Below, one piece after another: positions 8,360-16,486 of a DNA stretch of 64,000 nt (its first letter is position 1; the number at the start of each line of letters is the position of its first letter). The position numbers and the translations under genes are program-made. Location of the stretch: the NCBI GenBank assembly GCA_023428065.1, contig JAEYZI010000095.1:1-64000 (forward strand). Direction: 5' to 3'. The notes beneath the pieces were generated by a model. The model made no database searches, was not told the DNA's origin, and saw only the letters and a program-made list of their open reading frames with translations. Origin of the DNA: Actinomycetes bacterium. Lineage in GTDB: Bacteria; Actinomycetota; Actinomycetes; Actinomycetales; Microbacteriaceae.

Positions 8360-9823
8360 ATGGCGGCTCCCCTGCGGCAGGCTCTGCGCTCGGCGCGGGC
8401 CCGCATCCTCGCCTCGATGCTGCTCGTCGCGGCGATCGGCATGGCGGCCGCGGGCGTGAGCGCCTACCTCATCCAGCGCGAGCGCGTGCTCGCCCAGATC
8501 GACGAGCGGCTCACGGCAAGCGTCGAGGGGCTGCAGTGCATCGCGGAGGGGTGCGACGGCAGTGCCCCACCCGCCACGGTCGCGGCGTTCCTCAACCAGG
8601 CCATGAAGCGCGTGCTGCCCGCGCACAACGAGTCGACGCTCGGCATCGTCGACGACGTGCCGCGGCTGCGGCCCTCGAGCGGCATCAGCTTCCGCCTCGA
8701 CGACGACCCCGCGTTCGTCGAGCGCGTCGTCACCGAGGCGGATGCCGACGCGGTCGTGCGCGGCACGGCGGCGACCTCCTTCGGCACCCTGCGCTACGTC
8801 GTGATCCCCGTCGCGATCCAGTCCGACGAGGCGCGCGGCCTCTACGTGTCGGCGTACGACCTCGACGCCGAGCTCGGCGAGATCACCGAGGCGTTCCGCA
8901 CCTACGTGCTCGTCGCCGCGGGCGCGCTCGTGCTCGTGGGGCTCGTCGGCTGGTTCGTATCGGAGCGCCTGCTGCGCCCGCTGCGCCACCTCCAGCACGC
9001 GGCCGCGGGAATCGGGGAGCACGACCTCACGACACGCATCCCCGCGACGGGAAGCGACGACGTCTCCGAGCTCGCGCGCACCTTCAACGCCATGCTCGAC
9101 CGCCTGCAGCGGTCCTTCGACGCTCAACGTCGGCTGCTCGACGACGTGAGCCACGAGCTGCGCACGCCCATCACGATCGTGCGGGGCCACCTCGAGCTGC
9201 TCGACCCCGCCGACGCCGCCGAGGTCGAGGCGACGCGCGAGCTGTCGATCGACGAGCTCGACCGCATGAACGTGCTCGTCGACGACATCGCCCTGCTCGT
9301 CAAGACGAGCCGCCCCGACTTCCTCCACCGCGAGCGCGTCGACGTCGCGGAGCTCACCGAGCAGGTGCTCGCCAAGGCCCGCGCCCTCGGCCCCGGGCAT
9401 GAGTGGCGCGCGGCGGGCGCCGCCCACGTCGTCGCACTCCTCGACCCGGTGCGCGTCACCCAGGCCTGGCTCCAGCTCGCCGAGAACGCGGCCAAGTACG
9501 CGCCCGCCGGCACGGCGATCGAGCTGGGCAGCCGCATCGTGCACGACGGCGAGGAGCCGCGCCTCGAGCTGTGGGTGCGCGATCACGGGCCGGGCATCCC
9601 ACCCGAACGCCTGGACTGGATCTTCGACCGCTTCGCGCGCGTCGAGGTCGGCCGCGGGGTCGAGGGTTCCGGGCTCGGGCTCTCGATCGTCGCGGCGATC
9701 GCGGCGGCACACGGCGGTCGGGCCTCCGCGCAGGCGCCGCCCGGCGGAGGGGCCCGCGTCGCCCTCACCCTGCCCATCGACCCCCACGAGGAGGTTCCGG
9801 ATGCCGCGCATCCTGGTCGCTGA
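8360..9823 (+). CDS. sensor histidine kinase
   Basis: A 487-residue HisKA/HATPase_c kinase. Membrane helices at about 16-37 and 181-201 enclose a ~140-residue extracytoplasmic sensor region with a pair of cysteines (LQCIAEGCDG, 58-67). A HAMP domain follows (about 200-252), then the phospho-accepting box DVSHELRTP with His265. The ATPase domain shows ENAAKYAP, DHGPGIP and GSGLGLSI. The start is set by a leaderless -10 box. It overlaps the response regulator gene by 23 bases. The stimulus is unknown; the downstream secreted protein may be part of the response. Confidence 0.95.
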   Translation: MAAPLRQALRSARARILASMLLVAAIGMAAAGVSAYLIQRERVLAQIDERLTASVEGLQCIAEGCDGSAPPATVAAFLNQAMKRVLPAHNESTLGIVDDVPRLRPSSGISFRLDDDPAFVERVVTEADADAVVRGTAATSFGTLRYVVIPVAIQSDEARGLYVSAYDLDAELGEITEAFRTYVLVAAGALVLVGLVGWFVSERLLRPLRHLQHAAAGIGEHDLTTRIPATGSDDVSELARTFNAMLDRLQRSFDAQRRLLDDVSHELRTPITIVRGHLELLDPADAAEVEATRELSIDELDRMNVLVDDIALLVKTSRPDFLHRERVDVAELTEQVLAKARALGPGHEWRAAGAAHVVALLDPVRVTQAWLQLAENAAKYAPAGTAIELGSRIVHDGEEPRLELWVRDHGPGIPPERLDWIFDRFARVEVGRGVEGSGLGLSIVAAIAAAHGGRASAQAPPGGGARVALTLPIDPHEEVPDAAHPGR

Positions 9824-10481
9824 GGACGAACGGCGAATCGCCTCGTTCGTCGAGAAGGGTCTCAAAGCCGCCGGCTACGGCGTCGAGACGGTCTCCGACG
9901 GCGTCGACGCGCTCGCCCACGCGCGTGGCGGCGGGTTCGACCTCGTGCTGCTCGACATCGGCCTTCCCGGGATCGACGGCTTCGAGGTGCTGCGGCGGCT
10001 CCGCGAGGGCGGGAGCACGATCCCCGTCATCATCCTCACGGCGCGTGACTCCGCCTCCGACACGGTCGCCGGGTTCGAGGGCGGCGCCAACGACTACGTG
10101 GCGAAGCCGTTCCGCTTCGACGAGCTGCTCGCGCGCGTGCGCGTGCGTCTCATCGACGCCCGGCAGCAGCAGGGAGCGACTCCCCCGCAGTCGCTCGACT
10201 GCGGTCGCGTGAGCCTCGACCTGCGCACCCGACGCATCACCTCCGAGGCGGGCACCTTCGACCTCTCGGCGCGCGAGTACGCGCTCGCGGAGGAGTTCAT
10301 GCGCAACCCCGAGCAGGTGCTGAGCCGCGAGCAGCTGCTGAGCCGCGTGTGGGGGCTCGACTTCGATCCCGGCTCGAACGTCGTCGACGTGTACGTGCGC
10401 TACCTGCGCCGCAAGATCGGCGCGGACCACCTGCGCACGGTGCGCGGCATGGGCTATCGCTTCACGGGCGACGTGGACTGA
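9801..10481 (+). CDS. OmpR/PhoB-type response regulator
   Basis: A 226-residue regulator. The receiver domain has the acidic pair at AEDE (7-10), phospho-acceptor Asp52 in LVLLDIGLPG, the Thr/Ser of ILTARDS and the Lys of YVAKPF. A winged-helix DNA-binding domain follows from about 126, ending YVRYLRRKIG and TVRGMGYRF. GAGGAGG lies 8 bases before ATG 9801, inside the end of the kinase gene, so the pair is co-translated. Probable target sites are the ATGAGAG/CTCAT repeats upstream of its own operon and upstream of 11285. Confidence 0.96.
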   Translation: MPRILVAEDERRIASFVEKGLKAAGYGVETVSDGVDALAHARGGGFDLVLLDIGLPGIDGFEVLRRLREGGSTIPVIILTARDSASDTVAGFEGGANDYVAKPFRFDELLARVRVRLIDARQQQGATPPQSLDCGRVSLDLRTRRITSEAGTFDLSAREYALAEEFMRNPEQVLSREQLLSRVWGLDFDPGSNVVDVYVRYLRRKIGADHLRTVRGMGYRFTGDVD

Positions 10482-10498
10482 CCGGCCGCCCGGACGGA

Positions 10499-10533
10499 CG
10501 GATGCCGCGGGGCCCTGCACCCCGCGGCATCCG
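10499..10533. terminator. bidirectional hairpin terminator
   Basis: A 14-bp perfect stem (10499-10512 with 10520-10533) with a 7-base loop lies between the convergent response regulator and the secreted-protein gene, so it can serve both. Confidence 0.75.
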
Positions 10534-10547
10534 GACCCCGGGTCGCC

Positions 10548-11285
10548 TCAGTGGCGTCCGCCGCCCCAGCCGCCTCCGCCGTGGTTGCCTCCACCGTGAT
10601 CGCCTCCACCGTGGTGGCCGCCGCCGGAGCGATCGCCGCCGCCCCACGTGCCGCCGGGGCGCGGGCTGCTCGGGTCGCCGCCGCGGTCGGTGCCCACCCC
10701 GTCCCGATGGGTGCCATCCGTGCCGGTTCCATCCGGACCGGTCCCGTGCCTGCCGGGCCAGTCCTTGCCGGGCCATGCCCCGTCGGGGCGGTCCTCGCCG
10801 GAACCGTCCTTCTGCCCCCAGCCGCGCGAGGGATCGCCGCCGTCGGGGCCCTCCCAGCCCGTGCCGTCGCCTTTCGCGGCGAGCCAGGCGGCCCGCTCCT
10901 TCTTGAGCGACCCGCAGCGCTTGTCACCCGTAGCGTTGTCGCCCTTGTCGATCACGACCGGGTCGGACGGGTCGACCTCGTCGACCTCGTCACCCGTGCC
11001 CTGATCCGCCGTGCCGTCGTCGTCGGCCGCGGGAGGTTCGGTGGCCTCGTCGTCCGGCGTCGCCTCGGCGGTCGCGTCGTCGCTCGGGTCGGCCGACGGA
11101 CTCGGCTTCGCCGACTCGGCGACCTCCGACGACCGCCCCTCGACCGTGCTCACGCCGCTGACGTCGAGTGTGCGGCCCGCCTCCTCGGCCACGTCGAGGG
11201 CCGACGCGTACCCGATCCCCCCGACGAGCGCCGTGACGCCCATCGCGCATCCCGCCGCGAGGGCGAAGATCCCCGTGCGCTTCAT
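10548..11285 (-). CDS. secreted acidic protein with Gly/His-rich tail
   Basis: A 245-residue protein not recognised from any family. It starts MKRTGIFALAAGCAMGVTAL, a signal peptide or membrane anchor, followed by a Ser/Asp/Glu/Pro/Thr-rich stretch (about 50-120). A short block with a single cysteine (DKRCGSLKKERAAWLAAKG) comes next, then a repetitive Gly/Asp region, and finally a tail with HHGGGDHGGGNHGGGG. Such low-complexity His/Asp tails can bind metal ions, but that is inference. GGGGAGG lies about 7 bases before the ATG. It converges on the two-component system and shares an upstream motif with it, so it may be a regulated output. Confidence 0.7.
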   Translation of the reverse strand: MKRTGIFALAAGCAMGVTALVGGIGYASALDVAEEAGRTLDVSGVSTVEGRSSEVAESAKPSPSADPSDDATAEATPDDEATEPPAADDDGTADQGTGDEVDEVDPSDPVVIDKGDNATGDKRCGSLKKERAAWLAAKGDGTGWEGPDGGDPSRGWGQKDGSGEDRPDGAWPGKDWPGRHGTGPDGTGTDGTHRDGVGTDRGGDPSSPRPGGTWGGGDRSGGGHHGGGDHGGGNHGGGGWGGGRH

Positions 11286-11325
11286 CGATCGCCTCCCCTT
11301 CGTCCCGCCCAGCCTGACGGCCGAG

Positions 11326-11355
11326 CATGAGAGCGGCGAACGCCTTTCATGAGAG
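11326..11355 (-). promoter_or_regulatory. paired direct repeats upstream of secreted protein
   Basis: CATGAGAG occurs at 11326-11333 and again at 11348-11355, a 22-base period of two helical turns. Read on the gene strand this is CTCTCATG twice, ending near the expected -35. OmpR-type regulators bind such same-side direct repeats. The ATGAGAG core also occurs in the inverted repeat before the kinase operon. Confidence 0.45.
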
Positions 11356-11374
11356 CTCTGTCATCTTCGCGCCG

Positions 11375-12370
11375 TCACACCGACACGACGCGCCTCGCCC
11401 CGGTCTCGTACTCTTCGAGATCGCCCGTCTGCCCCGCCCGCGCGGCGCGACGCCCCACGACCCACTGGTAGACGAGGAACGCCGCGAGCGCGATCGTGCC
11501 GATGCCGATCTTGATCGGCCACGGCCACTCCTGTCGCGTCACGAAACCCTCGATGACGCCCGAGACGAAGAGCGCGGCGACGAGCCCGACGACGACCGTG
11601 AAGAACGCGCGGCCGTCCTGCGCGAGCGCCTGTGCGCGGGTGCGCGCCCCCGGCGAGATCCAGGACCAGAAGATCATGAGGCCCGCGGCCGCGGCCAGGA
11701 AGATCGCGTAGAGCTCGAGCTGACCGTGCGGCGAGATGTAGAGGAAGAACTGGTCGAGCCGGTCGTAGCGGTTCATGACCGCAGCCGAGATCCCGAGCCC
11801 CTGCGCGTTCTGGAAGATGACATAGGGCACCCACAGACCGAGGATCCCGAACATGACGCACTGCGCGGCGATCCAGGCGTTGTTCGCCCACACCTGCGCG
11901 GCGAAACCCGCCTCCGAGTACTCGGAGTAGTAGCCGGCGAAGTCCTCCTGCGCGTACTGCCGCAGCGAGTCGGGCAGGCCGAGCGCGGCGAACGCGCGCG
12001 CGTCCGTCGAGAGCCACACGAAGTAGGCCGCCGCGATCGCGACGGTCACGGCGGCGACGGCGAGCGTGAGCCACCGGACGCGATACAGCGCCGCGGGCAG
12101 CTGCACCGTGAGGAAGATCGCGAGCGCGTGCAGCGGATTGCGTCGCACGCCCGTGAAGAGAAGCCGCGCGCGCCACAGCGCGAGCGAGAGGTGCTCACCC
12201 TGCGGAGAGCCGCCGACGGTCGTACGGATGGTCGCGAGCTGCGCCGCACCGGTCTGGTAGCGCTCGATGAGCTCGTCCGCCTCCGGCCCCGAGGGGCGTC
12301 GATTCCGGGCCAATTGGGCGAGCCGCTCCCACTCCGCACCGTGGGCGGCCGCGTAGGCGTCGAGGTCCAT
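11375..12370 (-). CDS. SpoIIM-like (stage II sporulation protein M family) membrane protein
   Basis: A 331-residue protein with a soluble N-terminus (about 1-100) and at least five membrane helices. It has the SpoIIM/DUF95 pattern: ARLLFTGVRRNPLHAL before the first helix, NNAWIAAQCVMFGILGLW in the middle, and SPHGQLELYAIFLAAAAGL near residues 225-243. In actinobacteria this family accompanies RDD, MoxR and DUF58 genes and is not limited to spore formers. It is divergent from the RDD gene with only 8 bases between the starts. Confidence 0.9.
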   Translation of the reverse strand: MDLDAYAAAHGAEWERLAQLARNRRPSGPEADELIERYQTGAAQLATIRTTVGGSPQGEHLSLALWRARLLFTGVRRNPLHALAIFLTVQLPAALYRVRWLTLAVAAVTVAIAAAYFVWLSTDARAFAALGLPDSLRQYAQEDFAGYYSEYSEAGFAAQVWANNAWIAAQCVMFGILGLWVPYVIFQNAQGLGISAAVMNRYDRLDQFFLYISPHGQLELYAIFLAAAAGLMIFWSWISPGARTRAQALAQDGRAFFTVVVGLVAALFVSGVIEGFVTRQEWPWPIKIGIGTIALAAFLVYQWVVGRRAARAGQTGDLEEYETGARRVVSV

Positions 12371-12378
12371 CTGCTTGA

Positions 12379-12384
12379 ATGATA
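12379..12384 (-). promoter_or_regulatory. -10 box of spoIIM-like gene overlapping RDD start codon
   Basis: Read on the minus strand this is TATCAT, 8 bases before the SpoIIM-like ATG at 12370. On the plus strand the same six bases are ATGATA, the first codons of the RDD gene. Transcription of one gene and translation of the other share the same bases. Confidence 0.4.
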
Positions 12385-13218
12385 CGCATGGCGGCGGAGC
12401 CCGACGCGGACTGGGTCGACACCCTCTCCGACGACGACGCGCTCCTCACGGGCGAGGCGGTCGCGCTCGACCTCCGACCTGCGGGGTTCGCCCTCCGCGC
12501 CGGCGGGGCCGTCATCGACTTCGCCGCGTCGTTCACCGCGTTCTTCGTGCTCCTCATGGCGTTCTTCATCCCCGCTGGCCAGCTCCAGCTCGAGGCCGCG
12601 TGGGCCACCGTGTTCGTCGTCGGGAGCCTCGTCACAGCGTTCGTCGTGGCGCCGTGTCTCGTCGAGACGCTCACGCGCGGCAAGTCGCTCGGACGTCTCG
12701 CGGTCGGCGCCCGCATCGTGCGCGACGACGGCGGCGCCGCCGGGTTCCGTCACGCCGCGATCCGCGCCCTCGTCGGCGTGCTCGAGTTCCTGCTCACCTT
12801 CGGTGGTCTCGCGGCGCTCGTCGGAATCCTCTCCCCCCGCTCCAAGCGCCTCGGCGACCACCTCGCGGGCACCTACGCGCAATACGAGCGGGCGCCCCGC
12901 GTCGCGACGCCGATCTTCGGGATGCCGCTCGAGCTCGCCGGGTGGGCGCAGGTGGCCGACGTCGCGCGCATGCCCGATCCGCTCGCCCGCCGGATCGCCG
13001 CCTTCCTCGCATCCGCGCGCGCCCTCGACGGCGCCCGCCGCGGTTACCTCGCGCAACAGCTCGCGTTCGAGGCATCGCAGTACGTGTCGCCCCTGCCCGA
13101 CGTCGACCCCGAGCTCTTCCTCGCGGGGGTCACCGTCGCCCGGCGCGACCGCGAAGCCCGAGCGCTCGCCCTCGAGGCCGAGCGCCTCGCGAGGCTCGCG
13201 CCCGTGCTGCGCGGCTGA
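12379..13218 (+). CDS. RDD family membrane protein
   Basis: A 279-residue protein. The RDD domain spans about 30-165 with two or three hydrophobic segments (FAASFTAFFVLLMAFFIPAG and VFVVGSLVTAFVVAPCL), the GKSLGRLAVGARIVRDDG loop and the closing RSKRLGDHLAGTYA motif. A charged C-terminal domain of ~100 residues follows. The start is ATG 12379 or the ATG at 12388; neither has a clear ribosome site. It is divergent from the SpoIIM-like gene, and both belong with the MoxR/DUF58 operon at 2171-7475. Transport function is often proposed for RDD proteins but unproven here. Confidence 0.88.
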   Translation: MIRMAAEPDADWVDTLSDDDALLTGEAVALDLRPAGFALRAGGAVIDFAASFTAFFVLLMAFFIPAGQLQLEAAWATVFVVGSLVTAFVVAPCLVETLTRGKSLGRLAVGARIVRDDGGAAGFRHAAIRALVGVLEFLLTFGGLAALVGILSPRSKRLGDHLAGTYAQYERAPRVATPIFGMPLELAGWAQVADVARMPDPLARRIAAFLASARALDGARRGYLAQQLAFEASQYVSPLPDVDPELFLAGVTVARRDREARALALEAERLARLAPVLRG

Positions 13219-13239
13219 CCGCGCGCCCGGAGGGCGTCC

Positions 13240-14724
13240 TCAGTAGCGGTAGTGGTCGACCTTGTAGGGTCCCTCCACGGGCACGCCGATGTAGGCGGCC
13301 TGCTCCGGGGTGAGCTCGGTGAGCTCGACCCCGAGCGCGTCGAGGTGCAGGCGCGCGACCTTCTCGTCGAGCACCTTCGGGAGCACGTAGACGCGCGTGT
13401 CGTAGGCGTCGCGGTTGACCCACAGCTCGAGCTGGGCGAGCACCTGGTTCGAGAACGAGTTGCTCATGACGAAGCTCGGGTGGCCCGTCGCGTTGCCGAG
13501 GTTCATGAGGCGGCCCTCGGAGAGCACGAGCACGCTGCGCCCGTTCGGCAGGCGCCACTCGTGCACCTGCGGCTTGATCTCGACCTTCTCGGCCCCCGGC
13601 AGCGACTCGAGCCCGGCCATGTCGATCTCGTTGTCGAAGTGCCCGACGTTGGCGATGACGGCGAGGTGCTTCATCGCGAGGATGTGCTCGAGCGTCACGA
13701 CGTCCTTGTTGCCCGTCGTCGTGATGACGAAGTCGACCTCGCCGATGACGGAGTCGAGCTTCGCCACCTGGAAGCCGTCCATCGCCGCCTGGAGGGCGTT
13801 GATGGGGTCGATCTCCGAGACGATGACGCGCGCCCCCTGGCCGCGCAGGGCCTCCGCGGAGCCCTTGCCGACATCCCCGTAGCCGCAGACGAAGGCGACC
13901 TTGCCGCCCATGAGCATGTCGGTCGCGCGGTTGAGCCCGTCGGGGAGGGAATGGCGGATGCCGTACTTGTTGTCGAACTTGGACTTCGTGACCGAGTCGT
14001 TGACGTTGATCGCGGGGAACAGCAGGCGACCGTCGCGGTGCAGCTCGTACAGGCGGTGCACGCCCGTCGTCGTCTCCTCGGTGACGCCCTGGATGTCGGC
14101 CGCGATGCGCGTCCAGCGCTGCGGGTCCTCGGCGAGCGAGGCGCGCAGGGTGTCGAGCACGACCGCCCACTCGTGGCTCGCATCCGCCGGGGTCTCCGGC
14201 ACGGCGCCCGCGAGCTCGTACTCGCGGCCCGTGTGCACGAGGAGGGTGGCGTCGCCGCCGTCGTCGAGGATGAGGTTGGGGCCGGTCCAGTCGGCACCGG
14301 CCTCGGCCGCTTCGGCGGTCCAGTCGAAGATGCGGGTGGTCGCCCACCAGTACTCCTCGAGGGTCTCGCCCTTCCAGGCGAACACGGGCACGCCGGCGGG
14401 CGCATCGACGGTGCCCTCGGGACCGACGACGACGGCGGCGGCGGCCTCGTCCTGTGTCGAGAAGATGTTGCAGCTCGCCCAGCGCACCTGCGCGCCGAGC
14501 GCGACGAGCGTCTCGATGAGCACGGCCGTCTGCACCGTCATGTGGAGGGAGCCGGCGATGCGCGCGCCTGCGAGGGGCCGGCTCGGGCCGTACTCGGCAC
14601 GGAGTGCCATGAGGCCGGGCATCTCGTTCTCGGCGAGGCGGATCTGGTGGCGGCCGGCCTCGGCGAGCGACAGGTCGGCGACCTTGTAGGGCGCGACGGC
14701 GGTGGCGGGGGTGGCGATGCTCAT
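13240..14724 (-). CDS. ahcY: adenosylhomocysteinase
   Basis: A 494-residue S-adenosyl-L-homocysteine hydrolase, which splits SAH to adenosine and homocysteine in the methyl cycle. Signatures include GSLHMTVQTAVLIETL (58-73), NVNDSVTKSKFDNKYG (240-255), the NAD site GYGDVGKG (281-288) and the C-terminal end GPYKVDHYRY. Length fits the bacterial enzyme. ATG 14724 (MSIATPATAV) is preferred over an in-frame extension that would start within the inverted-repeat region. It sits downstream of manB on the same strand, 85 bases away, in a conserved actinobacterial neighbourhood. Confidence 0.97.
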   Translation of the reverse strand: MSIATPATAVAPYKVADLSLAEAGRHQIRLAENEMPGLMALRAEYGPSRPLAGARIAGSLHMTVQTAVLIETLVALGAQVRWASCNIFSTQDEAAAAVVVGPEGTVDAPAGVPVFAWKGETLEEYWWATTRIFDWTAEAAEAGADWTGPNLILDDGGDATLLVHTGREYELAGAVPETPADASHEWAVVLDTLRASLAEDPQRWTRIAADIQGVTEETTTGVHRLYELHRDGRLLFPAINVNDSVTKSKFDNKYGIRHSLPDGLNRATDMLMGGKVAFVCGYGDVGKGSAEALRGQGARVIVSEIDPINALQAAMDGFQVAKLDSVIGEVDFVITTTGNKDVVTLEHILAMKHLAVIANVGHFDNEIDMAGLESLPGAEKVEIKPQVHEWRLPNGRSVLVLSEGRLMNLGNATGHPSFVMSNSFSNQVLAQLELWVNRDAYDTRVYVLPKVLDEKVARLHLDALGVELTELTPEQAAYIGVPVEGPYKVDHYRY

Positions 14725-14762
14725 CCGACCATTGTCGCAGCCCCGCCTGATTGTTACCGTTC

Positions 14763-14810
14763 CGCGTGTTTGTGCCCGTTCCTTCGGCAACAAACACGCG
14801 CAACGGGCAC
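14763..14810 (-). repeat. interleaved inverted repeats between manB and ahcY
   Basis: Two perfect inverted repeats are interlocked. An 11-bp arm at 14763-14773 pairs with 14790-14800, and a 9-bp arm at 14772-14780 pairs with 14802-14810. The order A-B-A'-B' allows either of two alternative hairpins or an H-type pseudoknot in RNA. It begins at the manB stop codon and lies upstream of ahcY. It could be a terminator/attenuator, an RNA switch, or a dispersed palindrome. Confidence 0.6.
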
Positions 14811-16225
14811 TAAGAGGAGCGGATGAGGGCGAGCACCTCGTCGCGGATGGCGGCCATCTGCTCGGGCGTCGCGGCCTCGACGTTGAGCCGCAGGAGCGGC
14901 TCGGTGTTCGAGGGGCGCACGTTGAACCACCAGAAGCCCTCGTCGGGGGCGCCCGTGACGGTGAGGCCGTCGAGCTCGTCGAACTCGCCGCGGCCCGTGA
15001 ACGCGTCGACGATGCGCGCGTACGCGGCGGGCACGTCCTCGACCGTCGAGTTGATCTCTCCCGAGAGGGCGTACGGGTCGTAGGAGGCCGCGAACCGCGA
15101 GAGCGGCGCGTCCTGCGCTCCGAACTCCGCGAGCAGGTGCATCGCCGCGAGCATGCCGTTGTCGGCGCCCCAGAAGTCGCGGAAGTAGTAGTGCGCCGAG
15201 TGCTCGCCGCCGAAGACCGCGCCCGTCTCGCGCATGCGGTCCTTGATGAGGGAGTGGCCCACGTTGGTACGCACGGGGATGGCGCCCGCAGCCTCGATCG
15301 CCTCGGGCACGTAGCGCGAGGTGATGAGGTTGTGGATGACGAAGACGTCGCCCGTCTCCCCCGCGGCGCGCACGCGCGCGACCTCGCGCTGCGCGACGAT
15401 CGCCGCGACGGCGCTCGGGGTCACCGGGTCGCCCTTCTCGTCGACGACGAAGCAGCGGTCGGCGTCGCCGTCGAACGCGAGGCCGAGGTCGGCCCCGTGC
15501 TCCACGACGGCGGCCTGCAGGTCACGCAGGTTCTCGGGCTCGAGCGGGTTGGCCTCGTGGTTGGGGAAGGTGCCGTCGAGCTCGAAGTAGAGCGGGATGA
15601 TCTCGATCGGAAGCGCAGGAAGACCCGCGGCCTCGCCGAGCACGGCGGGCACCGTCATCCCGCCCATGCCGTTGCCGGCATCCACGACGACGCGCAGCGG
15701 GCGGATGCCGGAGAGGTCGACGAGCGAGCGCAGGTGCGCGGCGTAGTCGGCGAGCACGTCGCGCGTCGAGACCGTGCCGGGCGCGTCGACCGCGGGCACC
15801 GCGCCGGCCTCGAGGTAGGCCTGCGCGCGATCGCGGATCGCGGCGAGCCCGGTGGCGAGCGAGATGCCCTGCGCTCCCGCGCGGCTGAACTTGATGCCGT
15901 TGTAGCGGGCCGGATTGTGGCTCGCCGTGAACATCGCGGCGGGCGCGTCGAGCCAGCCGGATGCGAAGTAGGTCTCGTCGGTCGAGCACAGCCCGATGTT
16001 GACGACGTCGGCGCCACGGGCCGACGCGCCGCGCGCGAAGGCGGCGGCGAACTCGGGACTCGAGTCGCGCATGTCGTGGCCGACCACGACGGTCGTGCCG
16101 GCCGCGTCGAGCTCGTCGACGAAGCCCGCCGCGAGCGCCTCGACGACCTCGGCGGTCAGCTGGCTCCCGACGAGCCCGCGGACGTCATACGCCTTGACGA
16201 AGGAGGAGAGATCTACACCGGTCAC
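14810..16225 (-). CDS. manB: phosphomannomutase/phosphoglucomutase
   Basis: A 471-residue alpha-D-phosphohexomutase that interconverts mannose-6-P and mannose-1-P, supplying GDP-mannose. The phosphoserine loop is TASHNP at 100-105 (Ser102), metal loop DGDADR near 250, sugar-binding GGEHSAHYYF near 335, and phosphate-binding RPSNTEPLLR near 435. The four-domain length is standard. GTG 16225 begins 3 bases after the DUF3499 stop, so the genes are coupled. It works with ManA (25026-26138) and the GDP-mannose dehydratases at 48229-50191. Confidence 0.95.
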   Translation of the reverse strand: MTGVDLSSFVKAYDVRGLVGSQLTAEVVEALAAGFVDELDAAGTTVVVGHDMRDSSPEFAAAFARGASARGADVVNIGLCSTDETYFASGWLDAPAAMFTASHNPARYNGIKFSRAGAQGISLATGLAAIRDRAQAYLEAGAVPAVDAPGTVSTRDVLADYAAHLRSLVDLSGIRPLRVVVDAGNGMGGMTVPAVLGEAAGLPALPIEIIPLYFELDGTFPNHEANPLEPENLRDLQAAVVEHGADLGLAFDGDADRCFVVDEKGDPVTPSAVAAIVAQREVARVRAAGETGDVFVIHNLITSRYVPEAIEAAGAIPVRTNVGHSLIKDRMRETGAVFGGEHSAHYYFRDFWGADNGMLAAMHLLAEFGAQDAPLSRFAASYDPYALSGEINSTVEDVPAAYARIVDAFTGRGEFDELDGLTVTGAPDEGFWWFNVRPSNTEPLLRLNVEAATPEQMAAIRDEVLALIRSS

Positions 16226-16228
16226 GGA

Positions 16229-16444
16229 CTACGACTGTAGTTCACCTACCGTGACGTGCCGGACGATCTGCCAGCCCTGCGGTGCCGAGAGCCGCTCGGC
16301 GTGGCGTTCGCACAGATCGTAGCTGTGCGGCTCGCGGCGAGTGGCGAGGGGGCCGAGCACGGCCATCGCGTCGGCGTAGTCGTAGGTGAGCGTCGCCACG
16401 GCATCGCTGCCGCAGGCCACCTTGCTGCACGGTCGCGCGCTCAT
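16229..16444 (-). CDS. DUF3499 small zinc-ribbon-like protein
   Basis: A 71-residue protein starting MSARPCSKVACGSD and ending IVRHVTVGELQS. Cysteines at 6 and 11 and the later YDLCERHAERL give a possible four-ligand metal site (C-x4-C ... C-x2-H). This is the actinobacterial DUF3499 family, found next to phosphomannomutase. ATG 16444 is fixed by a leaderless -10 box 7 bases upstream. Function unknown. Confidence 0.85.
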   Translation of the reverse strand: MSARPCSKVACGSDAVATLTYDYADAMAVLGPLATRREPHSYDLCERHAERLSAPQGWQIVRHVTVGELQS

Positions 16445-16451
16445 CGAGGCG

Positions 16452-16457
16452 AGCCTA
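16452..16457 (-). promoter_or_regulatory. -10 box, leaderless DUF3499 mRNA
   Basis: TAGGCT on the minus strand with 7 bases to ATG 16444. It faces the TAGACT box of the divergent gene, 16 bases away. Confidence 0.5.
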
Positions 16458-16473
16458 GCGCCCGCGACCGACC

Positions 16474-16479
16474 TAGACT
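16474..16479 (+). promoter_or_regulatory. -10 box, leaderless zincin-like gene
   Basis: TAGACT with 7 bases to ATG 16487. Confidence 0.5.
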
Positions 16480-16486
16480 CGGGGAC

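Noticed and set aside
14763..14810. SAH riboswitch upstream of ahcY
   Set aside because: The conserved core of known SAH riboswitches was not found in the 85 bases; only the interleaved repeats were kept as an observation.
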